NCBI GenBank assembly: GCA_934045905.1
Contig: OW203764.1
Location: forward strand, 34,203,629-34,267,628
Origin: Leuctra nigra
Lineage: Eukaryota; Arthropoda; Insecta; Plecoptera; Leuctridae
Reading direction: 5' to 3'
DNA length: 64,000 bases
The position numbers and the translations under genes were made by a program. Positions 12,990-26,034 of the stretch are shown here, one piece after another (positions within the stretch are counted from its first letter, which is position 1; each line of letters opens with the position of its first letter). The notes under the pieces are model-generated. The model saw only the letters and a program-made list of their open reading frames with translations. It was not told the DNA's origin and did not search any database.

Positions 12990-15489
12990 TTTAGCACTAA
13001 GTGCTGCATACTAGTGCTGTAAACAATACTAGTAGTAAATATTTTCAAGAGAAAAAATTAATTAGGATATTGAAGGAGGTTAATTGGAAAAATATTATAT
13101 TAGAGCAAGATGGGGATAGGATTTATGATTGTATAGAAGATATTTTTAAAACTAGTTATGATGCATGTTGCTCTGAAAGTTCTAACACCTTCAAGAAGTC
13201 GAGACCAATTAAAAAATGGATGTCAAATGAATTGATACAAATGGTGAAGGAGCGGGATAAGCTATTTCGACGATGGAAAAATTGTTCCAACCTTCTTAAA
13301 ACGATGTATAGAGCAGAGTACAGAAAATTTAGGAATCTAGTAAACAAGGAAATAATTCGCAGTAGGGAGCTCTATTAAAAACAACAGTTGGTAGAAACGA
13401 GTAGGGACGCAAAGGGTACATGGAAAGTAATTAGTGATATATTATCTAAGCCGCGGAAGCTTTCGGTTGATGAAGTGATTAGAAGATATCTTGGTAAAAC
13501 ATATAATAATAATACAATAGTTAATGAATTTGCGGACACGTTCATTACGGAAGTGACTAAAATATTGCATAGTTGTGATATTTGCACGTTATCTAACTTC
13601 TCTCTTTCATCTGCTAATCGATCAATGCGTATGCCAACTATCACGGGAGCTGATATTAAGGATATTATAAATAAATCTGATAGTAACAAGAAGCCAGGAT
13701 TTGAGGGAATAAGAGTGTCTGATTTAAAAAATATTGTAGATGAAATTAGTCCAACTTTAGCACATTTAGTTAATATTAGCATTAAAACTGGTTTAGTCCC
13801 TAAAAATTTAAAAGTTTCTGTAGTTAAGCCGATTTACAAGAAAGGCAGTCACATGCAATATGTAAATTATAGACCTATTTCGTTGTTGCCGGCTGTTGAG
13901 AAAATAATGGAGCGATGTGTTGCTATAAATTTGACTAAATATTTAGAGGATCATAAAATAATTAATAACATGCAATATGGATTTCAAAAGGGGAAGAGCA
14001 CATCGGATCTTCTGTTGTCCTTTTCTGATTTAGTTAACTCTAAGCTAGATAATAATATGAATGTTTTAGCTTTATTTATAGATTATGCTAAGGCTTTTGA
14101 CACCTTAAATCATGGAAAATTGGTTCTCGCTATTGAAAGTGCTGGAATTAGAGGGCAATTATTGTCTTGGTTCATTAATTACTTAGAGGGGCGAAAGTTT
14201 TTTGTTAGGATTGATAACTTTTCTAGTGATATTAAAAGTATTTCGACCGGTGTTCCCCAAGGTTCAATTTTAGGTCCCATTTTGTACTTATTGTATGTGA
14301 ATTCTTTGTTCAGTGTAATCTCAAAGTGTAAGATTTATATGTATGCGGATGACACTGTATTGTTATCTGTTCATAAAAATTTGTTAATTGCTAATCAATA
14401 TCTACAGGAGGACTTTACGCGGGTATTGCAATGGAGTCATGATCACGATTTAATCATTAATTCAAGTAAAACAAAAATAATGCATTTGTGTTCACCTTTC
14501 AACTCTAGTATTGATTCTCCTGTACAGGTTAAATTCCATGCATCTTCTTGTCTACATTTAATGAGTTGCGGATCAAGATGTTGTCAATGTGAGGATGAAA
14601 TTGACATTGTGAGCACTTATGTTTACTTAGACATTGACACATTGACATTCTCTGTAATCGATTGCGAATATGCTCTTTTCATTTATACAAACTTAAATTT
14701 ATATTACCATTTGAAATTATCAGATCTGTGTATTGTGCTCTTGCTGAATCTTTATTACTGTATGGAATCTTGGCGTGGAGAAATGCTACTGCTGGCCATG
14801 TTAAACGTATAGAATCCCTTCAAAATAAGATGATAAGAACAATTGCTCCACCCCATAATAAATTGCACGAGGCTTCAATTGATCAATTATATAAGTTTGC
14901 TAATCTGTTGCCTTTTTTACAGCTTTTCAAGTACAGATTGATTTTAAAACATTATTATTGTCCTGAATTTAGGAATTTATTTGTACACTCAAAAAATACT
15001 AGAGCTCAAACTCATATAACTTACACAGTCCCCAACTATACCAACAAATATGGTAAGAGGCAGTTAGCTGTTAACATTCCGAATATTTTAAATTTAATCC
15101 CTGATAACTTAAAGAATTTAGAAAAATATGCTGAAATTAAACGCGAGTTAAAAAATTGGTTTCTTTTCAATTGTTAATTTTATTTTTGCTGATCTTCTAT
15201 AAAAGCTGTGACAGATTGCTCGTTGGTAATAATTCATTGTATAATAATATTGTCTAGATTTATTTTGTTGTTCACTACGGCATTGGTGCGTATTATTGTT
15301 GTGGGAGTTTTTTTTTGATCTTGTATTTTTCTTGTGTTGTCACACCGCATTATTTGTATTGTTAATTTTTCTTTTATGATATACACCTGCAGATAAGCCT
15401 GCATGGCTTTGCAGGATTTTGTTTGATGTATTTTTTGTAATAATGTACTGTGTGTATCTGTGTGACTAATAATAAAAAAAAATAAAAAA
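12990..15489 (+). mobile_element. CR1-like LINE, 5'-truncated, decayed
   Basis: A 5'-truncated ORF2-type element: a linker segment, reverse transcriptase, C-terminal region, and a 3' UTR with a CTGCAGATAAGCCTGCATG hairpin-like motif. It ends in an A/TAAA-rich tail near 15470-15489. The endonuclease domain is missing. No clear target-site duplication could be read, so the 5' limit is approximate. The 3' UTR layout (hairpin then short A-rich tail) is shared with the LINE ends at 34.3 and 47.4 kb. Confidence 0.75.
13001..15177 (+). pseudogene. LINE reverse transcriptase (ORF2 C-terminal two-thirds), broken
   Basis: Frame 13001-13378 gives the linker upstream of the catalytic domain (KKWMSNELIQMVKERDKLFR). 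A single TAA at 13376-13378, in the same frame, separates it from 13388-14812, which encodes the reverse transcriptase: LFIDYAKAFDTLNH (motif A), TGVPQGSILGPILY (motif B) and MYADDTVLL (catalytic motif C with the paired aspartates). Around 14650-14680 the frame shifts, and the C-terminal region continues in another frame to 15177 (FILPFEIIRSVYCALAES ... NIPNILNLIPDNLKNL). The catalytic residues are intact but the stop and the frameshift make it inactive. The A/B/C motif style is CR1/Jockey-like; assignment to one clade needs a tree. Confidence 0.85.
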
Positions 15490-17819
15490 TTATTCTGAGT
15501 AAATTCTCCAACAAGTTGAAGGAATATGAAACGGTAATTAGAAGCAACCCTTAAGGTTACAATTTCATATTATTGACATAATCGTTCAACATACACTATT
15601 TGTCAACTAGGTAATTTGACCTCGTAGACACATTATTTTGATTTCACATTTGGTTCAATAATTAATAATAATAATCAAGAATTAATCACCATCATCATCA
15701 GATAAATAGAGCTAAATTACTTGAACACAATTTCAACGGCGTGAGAGTAATGCTATAATTTCCTCGCTTGTGTAGGTACATTGTGGAAGTGGAATAAAAG
15801 AACGTGTATTATTCGAACCATCAGAAGACGAACGCATGTGTTTACTCAAATGGCCATCAAGAGAGTACTAAAAACCGCTGGGCATTTACAGACCTCCACA
15901 AACTAGAAATAATGTTTACCATTTTGCAGCTTAAGTACTTGTGTTTTTATATAGGTATCAACAGTAGGAAGGAAACAAATGTTGGAAGCATCCAAAGCTC
16001 GCTCCCATTTCCGTACAAAAGCTTCGATTGTCATTACTGCTTCAATTGCATTTTCTTTTTTTCGCAAAATCCATATATTCTGGATGCTTCAATTTGTCTT
16101 TTCAAACGCTGAAGACAGCTTTCTTTTGTTGGCTTGCAGTGTTGACGTAAACAAAATTACATGGAATATCTGCAAACCACAAAGAAATTCAATTCTCCGA
16201 ATGGTGTGTTTCTGCGCTGATTATCGGGGTGTTATCGATTTCCTCTCCCTCGCTAATGAGTTGGAGAGAATTATTCACTCGAGGCGATCATTTGGCTGTC
16301 TTGCGAACACAAGAATTTGGGACTTTCTTTGACAATTACACGCATCACTTAGAGTCAAATGTGTGACAGAGGAATGTGAGAAAGAAAGCTAAATTACACT
16401 CTCAATTGCATCACTGTGTTCACAATGCTCCTAATTTGATTAGAAAAAATAATGAAGCGGATTTTCGACTCAAGAACGAGGTACTATTGAAGTAGACTTG
16501 GCTCGACGAGGGCTGGGGAGGAAATCGTGAAATAACCTAAACTCGTATTCTGAGAAACGACCAATACTCCACTCACCGTTTGCATTGTTTCTTATGCGTT
16601 GGCAAACACTCAGTGCCTTTGTGGTGCTCTCAATGGTGAATTGTATTTACCATTTTTACCATATCTTGAATTTTTGTGTTTATTGTATTCACCTTGCCGA
16701 CAGATTTCAAACCGTGGGTTTTCATTACTTGGCGCTTAGCATATTTTCCTCCTCAACTAGGGTTACAAAGTTTTCAAACCCTCATCTTGAGGATAAATTG
16801 TTTTTATTGTTTGTTTTTTCGGAAAAAACGGGCATTTTGGGAAAAATTGATTTTAGCGCATATTTCGCATTTTTTTTATTGTTATCTACACGACGAATTA
16901 ATTTTTCGATACTGCACAAAAAAGTCTTTCATCAAAATTTTTAATGTTCAACGTTCTTTTCTGTACTAAAATAAAATGCAATTAAGTAATTTCTTAACTT
17001 AGCCGTTGAGTTGATGTTTTAAAATTATCCCGCCTTTTGCAAAGCATTGGGAGTGTCCTCCTCTAACAGCATCTGCAGCCATATTCATGTTACCATTTCT
17101 AAAATAACAATATGGTTACATTCATAAAATATAATTAATCAGTTTTTATTTCGAGAATATCAATAAATGTATCATTTTCAACGTATTGAGAATGCATTTC
17201 CTTGTTGACAGTATATTAAAAACTACATCTTCACTTCCCTAAGTCATGCTCATGCCAAAATATAGTTTAAATCCTCCAATATACAATTTGAACATAAAAA
17301 GTTTTTAAGAAACAATAAAACTATAATTTTAAATTTTTCCCCAAAAAAACTATTTTTCTCACCTCCAGGAAAAAAGCAAACTTTTTTCCAAACTCAAAAT
17401 CGCTATTCCCAACCCCTCTATTTGTAAAAGTAAAGATGCAAGTGTGTCAGAAAGCTCGCTTGGAGCCCTGCTTTTATCGTGTTACAGATTTTTCGTAAGC
17501 CAATCGAGTTTTATTGAGATTATTCGATATCCGTTGGATAAGGAATAAATCACGGCGTTTCACTGCTAGTAAAACTCGAGCAATAGCGCGTTGACAAGTT
17601 ATCCTTTGTCCTGCAAGCAATAATGTTGTGTAGAAGCAAAGTTCAAATGCAAATGTAAAACAGCAAATGTTTGCTGACGTGAAGACTTTGGATGCAGAGT
17701 GGACATTCTTATTTTCTTAAGTATTCTTAAGTATTTATTTTTCGTGGTATTTTCTTCAAAGGTAGAAAATAATAATTTTCAAGGTGGTACGTTTTTAATA
17801 CCACTGTGCTTCAAAGAGT
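15490..17819. other. no gene seen
   Basis: Two overlapping frames near 16.0-16.9 kb are rich in F, C, I and L as expected from T-rich DNA; no domain. Confidence 0.5.
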
Positions 17820-18046
17820 TAATGTTAGATTAGAAAAAAATTTAGATTTTTTATTAAAAACCTAGAATAAAATTTTATAGAATCCTAGAATAGCAATTTG
17901 ATGTACCTAGCTTTAGTATTAGTATGTAGGTATGTACCCTACCACAAGAACATTGTTGTTCTTCCAAGGGTATATAAATATCAATTGTGACTTTTTGTAA
18001 CATTACATGAATAAAAATCTTGAATCTTGAATCTTGAATCTTGAAG
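17820..18046 (+). mobile_element. 3'-tail fragment of a LINE with (TTGAATC)n
   Basis: A GAATAAAAAT signal is followed by about four copies of CTTGAAT at 18018-18045, the kind of short tandem tail left by CR1/Jockey-type LINEs. A short inverted repeat (GTACCCTACCACAAGAAC) precedes it. No coding part is left. Confidence 0.45.
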
Positions 18047-18349
18047 TGAAACACACACAATGGCGTTGACATTAATAGATCCTTTGTTCATAGAAGATTC
18101 ACAAATAACGAAACAGGTGTTGAAAGTGAAATGTTAATAACTCCGATTTTCGTAAAATTATGATCATCACATACTCGGTCAAACGGTACTTTTCATTTTG
18201 ACACAAGCAGAGGTTGTTTTGAGATGGCAGACTCTACAGTTGACATTTATTTTATCGGAAAATGCAGCTAAATCAGAGAAACGGTTGGACTTTGGGACCT
18301 CAATAACTTAATAATGTCGATTCTGTTAAAAATTTGACTATATAATTGT

Positions 18350-18452
18350 AAAATTCACTATTCTGCTGGAATTCAATTCACAGCCATTTGGATTAACATT
18401 GCACCGAATTGGATTCCAGGAGAATCGGGCATTTAAAGTTATGGAATAGGCC
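18350..18452. mobile_element. MITE, family E copy 2
   Basis: The centre GGATTAACATTGCA, the GGAATTCAATTC stretch and the end GGAATAGGCCTC resemble 3584-3710. Its ends are degenerate. Confidence 0.5.
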
Positions 18453-18589
18453 TCATATGCGGCGCCAGCAACAGGACACAAAAAGAAATAATATTATAAC
18501 CAATGACGATCTCTCAAAAGCGTCCACAGTCGGCTCATAAAGTAAAGAAGCGCGAGCGATATTGCCGCTTGTTGCAGGCACTTTTTTGG

Positions 18590-18887
18590 ATACGATTGGA
18601 GACAAAATGGGTTGACCAAATATTTGAAGTTTTAATCATGATTAAATAAAAGACAAACTTAGGGTTTTCCCTTGGTACTCTTTTATTTTTTTACTTTGTA
18701 AATTAGTTATAATTAGTTGAATTTTGATGAAAAATTGTCTATTTTCTTGTCTCGCTGGGTCCCGTATGAAATTTAATTTAAAAAATATGCCAAATGATAA
18801 ACCCTAAGTTTGTCTATTATATAATCATGATTAAAATTTAAGATCAATTGGTTAACGGGTTTGGTCTCCAACCGTACAGGAAATTTC
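18590..18887. mobile_element. MITE with long imperfect terminal inverted repeats, 298 bp
   Basis: TACGATTGGAGACAAAATGG pairs with the inverse of GGGTTTGGTCTCCAACCGTA, and inside it TTTTAATCATGATTAAATAA and AGACAAACTTAGGGTTT pair with CCCTAAGTTTGTCT and AATCATGATTAAAA. The arms reach about 90 bp. Confidence 0.78.
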
Positions 18888-19690
18888 ATGGTTTCCGCGG
18901 TTTTGTTGAGTAACTGGCGCCTTATTCACGATGCACCTTAACTTAGCAAAAACGAAAAAATGATACTAATTTACAATCAGACTGATCATGTGAAAATCCT
19001 ATCAAAGTTACACCCACTTATGAAACAATTAAACGGCCTAGCGCTTGTATCACCTTTATTTCATTAATTTTTGTTGCTGTACAAAACACTGGACTTGCAT
19101 TGTGTCGCCACTTGCTAGAACTGCAGTCGCTTGTAATGGATAAGTTTCACGAGTGTTGTTGTTTTAAGTTGGCTGGATTCTAATATAATGGGCGCCGGGT
19201 TATCTAGTCGGGTGGAACCGCAGCCGGCTGTGATCATGGCAGCGGTTATTGCAAGCACCTGGCCAGTTAACTGTTATTTATGAATCGCCCAACCAATGGC
19301 AAACCAAGCTCCAAGTAACAAAGTTTTACATAAGAAGTTCACCGAGCGCTGAATGTTATGATATGCACAACAGGGTGGTCGGGAATGTACTAGTGTCGGG
19401 TCAAAGTGTGTTCTTTCTCTCTTCTTCTTTCATCAATTAGAGTTCTTGTCATCGTCAGAGAGGTTCTTGGAGTTTCTCCAGTGGTGCCAACAGTGGAACA
19501 ACTTAATTATATGTCTATTTCTCTCACTGAGGGTTTTTTCTTCTTTTAATGGTGAGACGGAAAAGCTCTCGTGCAGCGTGCTTTTCTTCTTGATCGGAAG
19601 TAAATGTCTGCTTAGGTAAGAATTATTTTTATACTTTCCAGCAATTGTAAATAATATGGAATTATTGAGAAATAATAGAAACTGAAAAGT
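18888..19690. other. no gene seen
   Basis: No recognisable gene or repeat. Confidence 0.45.
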
Positions 19691-19849
19691 AGGGCCAGTT
19701 TTTATACCTCTTGCTAAAGTTCTTGTTAGCTAGCTAACTGATCAAGTTAGCAAGCACCCAATTTTACATTGATTTCATCCTCTAGTTAAAACTATCAAGA
19801 ACTTTATTTAATATAGCTAACTTTAGCAAGAGGTACAAAGACAGGCCCT
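19691..19849. mobile_element. MITE with AGGGCC ends
   Basis: AGGGCCAGTTTTTATACCTC and CTTGCTAAAG pair with CTTTAGCAAGAGGTAC and GACAGGCCCT. TTAGCTAG-rich inner arms add to the pairing. Confidence 0.78.
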
Positions 19850-22758
19850 AATTAGACTCGGTAAGCTTTTTAACTACAAAATAAATGTTCTCAAAACGTA
19901 CCCTAAAGGAATGTGCAAAAAGTTTTTTAATTAAGAGTACCTAGAGTATGTAACAAGTGAATTGTTTTAATTTTAAATTATTTTTAGTTCGTTATCTTTT
20001 CCAAGTGTCAAAGTTTCTGTTGCTCTTATAGTTGAATAAAAAGCTGTATAGAAAATTACCGCTCTTCAATAACATTATATTCAAAATTGAATTTTCTTAT
20101 TTCGTTATTATGCTGGGAAAAAACCTTCGCGAGAACTGCGTAACCAACTATACATAAAGAGACATATCAGTAGGCGTCAGACTGGGAAATATGGTTTTCC
20201 GATTCCCGAGGGAAATGTCGACTGGCTGTGAAAGTTAGCTCCCTGTTCCGGTCCGGGAGTGTTAGGGACTTGTATTCCGGATGTCCCGCCGAACGCATCA
20301 CCTCCTACAGGATGTCAGGGTATATTTCACGCTATACGGACCTATAGGAAGGAAGTTTTTATTCAAAACTCAAATATAATAATAATAATAATATATTCAC
20401 ATGTCATATTATGAGGATATCTATATGCTGATAGTTGTATATTTTGTATTTTGTGTTCACGGATGAGTTATATAATATTGTGTTTATAATTTTATATTAA
20501 CAGGCCTTCATAAACCCAGTCAGCCGATTTTGTTGATCCGCAATTTTTTAATGTAAAGCATTAACTTAATATTTAAAATCCTATAAACTATGTAACCTGT
20601 GTATTTTTTTTCTTTGTGTTTTCTTTTTCTTTTTTTTTCTTTTTGATATATAATTTGTATTTTCGTGAATTCGAATATTCGAGCAGTGTTTTTATCTGTA
20701 TAAGTAGTCGTGTATGAGCGTTCTAATATTTTAGTATCCTAAGTTTTAGAAGAAAATATGATAATGCTTCTAATTCTGTTTGCAATTGTAGTGAAGATGT
20801 TCAATACCTACGCAAGTCATATTCAAAAAATAAAACACTCAAGAAACAAATTAATTAGTTGTAATTCCAAACTTGTCCAATGAAAATGTGCGCTTTATTT
20901 GCTCGCTCAATCATTTTTACATATGAATTCATAATAATCATCAATGGAGGAATACAATTTCACATTTAACTGTGAAACTGTGTGTGTTGATGTGTGCTTG
21001 TAATGTTGATGTTCCAATGTAATATGCCTCATCTTATGTAGGCAACTTACAGACTATTCTTGGACAATTGTGACTATTCTTGGATTATCGAGTAAGAAAA
21101 TAATATTAAAAAAAAATAGCAAAACAAGAGCTCAAATTAGTAAAATTATCTTGTGATTAAGTAATTTAAAACAATACAAAATTCGGATTATAACCTCTAT
21201 TCTATTTCATTTTATTACTTATATTTCTTAATGCTCCTAGCAAATGTAACAAACCTTCTTACATTCAGACCACACTCAGTTTATTTGAATAATTAATTCG
21301 TCTTCCTTTTCAATAATTGTTGAATATTCAGCCAGGTAGACTTGAGTGGTTCTGATGCCGGCATTGGATGAGAGTGGAAAGATTGACGCCATTAGCATCT
21401 GTCAATAAAATATGTTTCTAGAAGATGAGAGTCAATATTATCGAATTTCAATTGACAAATCTGAGCTGCTGATTGAAATTAGTTTTACGTTCCGACATCT
21501 GGCGCGTTTGCAGTTTCCTACCAGACGAAGTGAAATCTTTGGGTGGGGTAGTTTTATATAACAACCCTATTCAATATTCTCCGGGAATTTACACACTCCA
21601 GACTAGTAACATACCTCACATACACTCTCCTGGAGAACTCCCGAATTCTGAGTTAGTCTTACTGATGTTCGATAAGAAAGTAAAGTTACATGTTACATAA
21701 TTTATATAAAATAAACTCTAAAGCGCACAAACTTCTTTTATATTAAAAGTGCATTATGTAAATTATTTAATGAGGGTTGTAATAGCATCCAAATTGTCAC
21801 TAAATTATCTTTGATTCTTCTCGAGGTAGTAATCTGTTTGACATTGTGCGAGGGTAGGATAACTTTTAACTGCGTTTTTCTTCGCTTGTGGCCCTGGGTA
21901 CTTGGTAGTGATCCCAACCCCCACCTCCCACCCCCTGGAGCGCACAGATGCTGGCACGGATCCAAGCCAATCAAAAGCGCAACGACGTTCCGCTTCATCT
22001 GCTTCCCTCTCAACCGGAAACGGAACAGGAATGAAGGAGGAAAGGACACCTGAACAGAGATTTTCTTCCACCTCTCTGCTATAAGTAGAGTGTTTCTTCC
22101 CCGTATTACTGCAGGCTTCTGTCATTCCCTTGAATGGTGTTCAGTGTTATGACGTCATAAATATCCTAACCCCTGTTGTGCCTGCACAAAGACATTACAA
22201 GGTAGGATTGAACTGCTAGGTTTTCATCATGGCAGATTTAGAACTGAAATGTTTTGCATAACTCTTTCATCTGCTCAGTTCTTTGTCATTCCACACTTTT
22301 AATCACGAATAAAGTATCTGGACGGATTTATTCAAAATATAGAAATTAATCCTGAAAATGCTTAGAAGGGTGAAACATCTGAATACCATCTCCAATAAAA
22401 TCGGCAAGCGTCAGCAATAAGATTTTAATTAAGGAACGATTTTATGGGAGAGAATTACTCAATAGGGGAGTTTCTAAAATTTACTTTAGTAAATTTGCGA
22501 AGATCACCATAATATATTACATAACAATAACAATATAGGTATGTTTATATTACATAATATATATCAGAAAAATTATCACAAGAAAAAAATCCCAGTCATG
22601 GAGTACTCATAATAATTTAGTGCATAATGATTAGTGTTATTCCATTAAATTCCAGATGAATTGCTGCAACTATCGGCATTTTGATTAATTTGTATTGATA
22701 GTGTATATATTTTTAGTACGTACCAGTGATCTGTATAGTCTGGAATATATATTTTTAA
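19850..22758. other. no gene seen
   Basis: A T/C-rich stretch at 20.6 kb and an (ATA)n run at about 20375. Frames at 21.7-22.1 kb overlap on both strands and have no domain. Confidence 0.5.
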
Positions 22759-22969
22759 AGCCTGATTTACACGGTACAATTTCTTGAACAACTTCTGTGC
22801 CACACTTCTGTGTCACACTCCTTGCTAGAAATTAGAACATGTTCTAAATGATATAAAAGTTGAACTCAAGTTCTGTGACAAGAAGTTGCTTCGTGTAAAT
22901 ACAAAATTGTTTGAAAAGTGCGAATGTGACACAGAAGTTGTTTAAGAAATTGTACCGTGTAAATCAGGT
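22759..22969. mobile_element. MITE flanked by TTAA
   Basis: AGCCTGATTTACACGGTACA and its near inverse at the right end give about 42-bp terminal repeats. TTAA stands on each side (22755-22758, 22970-22973), as in piggyBac-type insertions. No coding capacity. Confidence 0.8.
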
Positions 22970-22973
22970 TTAA

Positions 22974-23112
22974 AGCCCCATTTACACGGTGCACTTCTGT
23001 GCACTTCTGTGTCACACTTCTTGAATGGAAATTAGAACATGTTTTAAGTTCTGTGACAGAAAGTTGCGTCGTGTAAATACAAAATTGTAAGAAGAATGGG
23101 AAAATGGGCTTT
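22974..23112. mobile_element. second MITE of the TTAA family, adjacent
   Basis: It begins AGCCCCATTTACACGGTGCA and closes near GGAAAATGGGCT before TTTAA. The internal ATTAGAACATGTT and AAATACAAAATTGT are shared with the neighbouring element; its right end is decayed. Confidence 0.6.
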
Positions 23113-25004
23113 AAAAAAATTTGAACTGAATTTAAAGTAAAAAATCAACATTTTGTACAGAAAAACTGAGTGTGATAATTGTAGAAAATGTCATCCCTAT
23201 GTATAAATACCCAGGAACTACGATTTGATGTTGTGGAGAAGAATGTGTTGTACAAGTAATTGAAAATTACGTTTAAAATGTTTTAAAAATAGAAGAATTA
23301 TCAATACTTTGCAAATCGATTCAGATATTCACATCTCTAAGTTGAAGCACAGCTAAAATCTTTCTTCTGAAATCATAATTTGCACGACACTTCCCTGTTG
23401 GGGCGTCGATATCTTGAAAAGTGCGTAAAGTGGGTGTCGATGATGTGTAAAATCAACACCGATGTTTGTAACTAAATTGCTTGTTAAACTTGATCACCGA
23501 AGCAAACACTTATTTCCGAATCACAAACGAAAAAGCCTATCGCGTCACTCAAAGCGAGCAAATAAAGTAAGTCTCCGTTTGCCTCTGCTCTTATGTCACA
23601 ACGTGTCGACAATTACACTTGTTCTTCTTCCATCGTCGAGTCTTTGTGAAGCACACCGCCTCAAGTCCTCTTGAAGGTGGCTTATATTTACAACACTTCT
23701 CAACTTACGCTTAGTAACACTACGCTCTTCCCTCTTCTCGTTAATTCGTTAATTAATCCTGTATTCTCGTAGCACAGCTAATGAAACAATTACATACTGA
23801 GACTGCGAGCACCTCAGCTGACGCTGAGTCGACAAAGTCACCCATGCGGAAACGCGCGACACGGCGCCATGCTGGATAATGGTCTTATCTCTCGATTCCT
23901 TCATTACGAGCAAGAAGTTGAATTAAGTAACCGGTTACTGGATGACAAATTAACCATCAGTCATTCGGAAGATGTGTGATCTTTTCGACGAGACTTCAAA
24001 GGTGGGTTTTGCTTTGCGCTCGTCGAGTAACGCAGTGAAACGAAGCTTTTGTTGAGTCTTGTCAGGAATACGAAGCGAGTTCAATCACAAGAGCGAGCTT
24101 TTTCAAATTGGGTTTTATTCATTAACGAATATCGGATGGGATTTCTAACAAAATTGCAGGAGATTTTAAAATGCTTGGAGTTGGGTTAACAATAATCTTA
24201 AACAGTTACCAGTGGTATAATTTCTCTTGCGTTTATAAAATATGAAAATAAACATAATTTGTTTTCATACAAAGCCTTTTTCCTGGTCTTACATAGTTAA
24301 GAGTTTCCACGTTTACATTTGATGCTTCCAGTAAGTTGATAAGTAGGACGACACTTCCACGACTTCAGTTACTATTGCAAACTAAGTATTGTATAATCAG
24401 CAAATGATTTTGTAAACTTCCTAGAATATCATATGAGGTCATCAATATCGTCGCCAATCGTGAAGCAAAATGACGTTCATCATTTCCATCAGCCATAATA
24501 TAGTTTTTCCCAACTCATTTTTAATTTTAGTTTTTCATCATTTCTATAATTTATTCAAAAAAGATAGTAAAACAATATTACTTTTGTTCTTCAGGTCTCG
24601 CACGAGCTTCATGTTTATGTAAAGTTTCTGGTAAGTAAAATTAAAATCAGTCTCTTTGAGGTTGCTTTTCCCCTGGAGATATCGCGTCATCGTCGTCTGG
24701 GCACATTCTCCGTGCAGCTTCTCGCGAGCTGTGAATTAATTGCACACGGCTTCATCTGAATGTCGGTGGAGAAACGCATCGCATGCTGAGAGCCCGTTTC
24801 CAACAAACAATGCAGAAACCTGCGCACCTCGTAACTCAGACCGAGATGTGAGATACCAATACCATGTGACTGTTCACTTGATAACCAGCTGCAGGAGGGA
24901 GAGAGAGAGGGGGGGGGGAGAGTGAGAGAGAGGAGGGGGGAGCATGCGTTGAGAATAGCTACATTCAAAGTGATCGACGTTATTGTGAATTAAACGATGT
25001 GAAT
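23113..25004. other. no gene seen
   Basis: The 23.4-24.1 kb part is less AT-rich than its surroundings but shows no frame with a domain. A GA-rich tract lies at 24897-24942. Confidence 0.45.
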
Positions 25005-25153
25005 TATTAAACATAACCAAAGAAAATAGTTATTTCAGTTATTATTTATGATCTTTTTATTTTATTATTATAATATAAATACTAATATAATTTAATATTA
25101 CAAACTTAAATAAATATTTTTAAATCCTACACCTGCCACCATTTGTAGAGTCA
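25005..25153 (+). repeat. direct duplicate 1 of a 150-bp AT-rich segment
   Basis: AACCAAAGAAAATAGTTATT through AATCCTACACCTGCCACCAT matches 25886-26034 in the same direction with small differences. About 730 bp containing a SINE lie between the copies. Confidence 0.85.
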
Positions 25154-25439
25154 TTTTTAAAACGATCATCATTTGGTCCAACTACAATGGCTTTGTTACA
25201 ACAATAATTCACACTTAAATTTTATAAAATTTTGATGTTGGATTATCTTGTAACATGTTAATTTTATTATACATTTTTCAAGTTGTTTAAAATTGTTTTT
25301 TAAAATAGTTACAATAATATTTTCTGCATATTTTAGCACACAAATCACTGCTAAAATATAAATAGACCATCTACTTGATCTAAAGTAGACGTTTACTGCA
25401 AATTTACGTGAATCAGTGTTTTTCAAATTTGACTATGTA

Positions 25440-25693
25440 CAGTGACAGTCAGGTGTGTAATTCGCGATAAATGATTCTCAGATCCGACTTGGCTCAGAAC
25501 TGACTCCAGTGGAATATTATTTTGGATGATTGAAAGATGATGATGACGAGAATGGGAAAGTCTGGAAGGCGGAAGTCGATATTGACATGGTAAGGGACAC
25601 TCAGGACGGTCCGAAGCGGAAATCAAACCCAGACCCCTAGCATGGCGGAGGGGGGGGGGGTCTAGTGACGCGTGAGCCAACTTGCTCCGCTCT
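25440..25693 (-). mobile_element. tRNA-derived SINE
   Basis: On the minus strand AAGTTGGCTCACGCGTCAC (A box region) is followed by GGGTTTGATTTCCGC (B box). The same AAGTTGGCTCA head starts the SINE at 31.3 kb. A G10 run in the head at 25651-25660 shows decay. Confidence 0.55.
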
Positions 25694-25885
25694 ACCTGGA
25701 AGAGTGTAAGACAACGAGCGCCTTCAGCAATGGGTAGGTAATAGGAATTGGAAAACGGATTATTGGGGAAAATGCTGCGATACTCAGCAATTTGCCGAGA
25801 AGATTAGGCGGCGTCTGGCAAGCAAAATAATTCAATTGTCCAAACAAGTAGGTATCGAATCTCTGATCCTCGGGACTAAATTATT

Positions 25886-26034
25886 GAACACAACCAAAGA
25901 AGATAGTTATTCCAGGTATTATTTATTTGTTGATTATTTTTATTTTATTATTATAATATAAATAGTAAATACTAATGTAATATGAATATTACATGTATAA
26001 ATATTTTTAAATCCTACACCTGCCACCATTTGTA
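25886..26034 (+). repeat. direct duplicate 2 of a 150-bp AT-rich segment
   Basis: It is the partner of 25005-25153, with the shared end AATCCTACACCTGCCACCAT and TTGTAG. It carries a short insertion (TTGTTGATTATT) and a TAGTAAATAC duplication relative to it. Confidence 0.85.
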
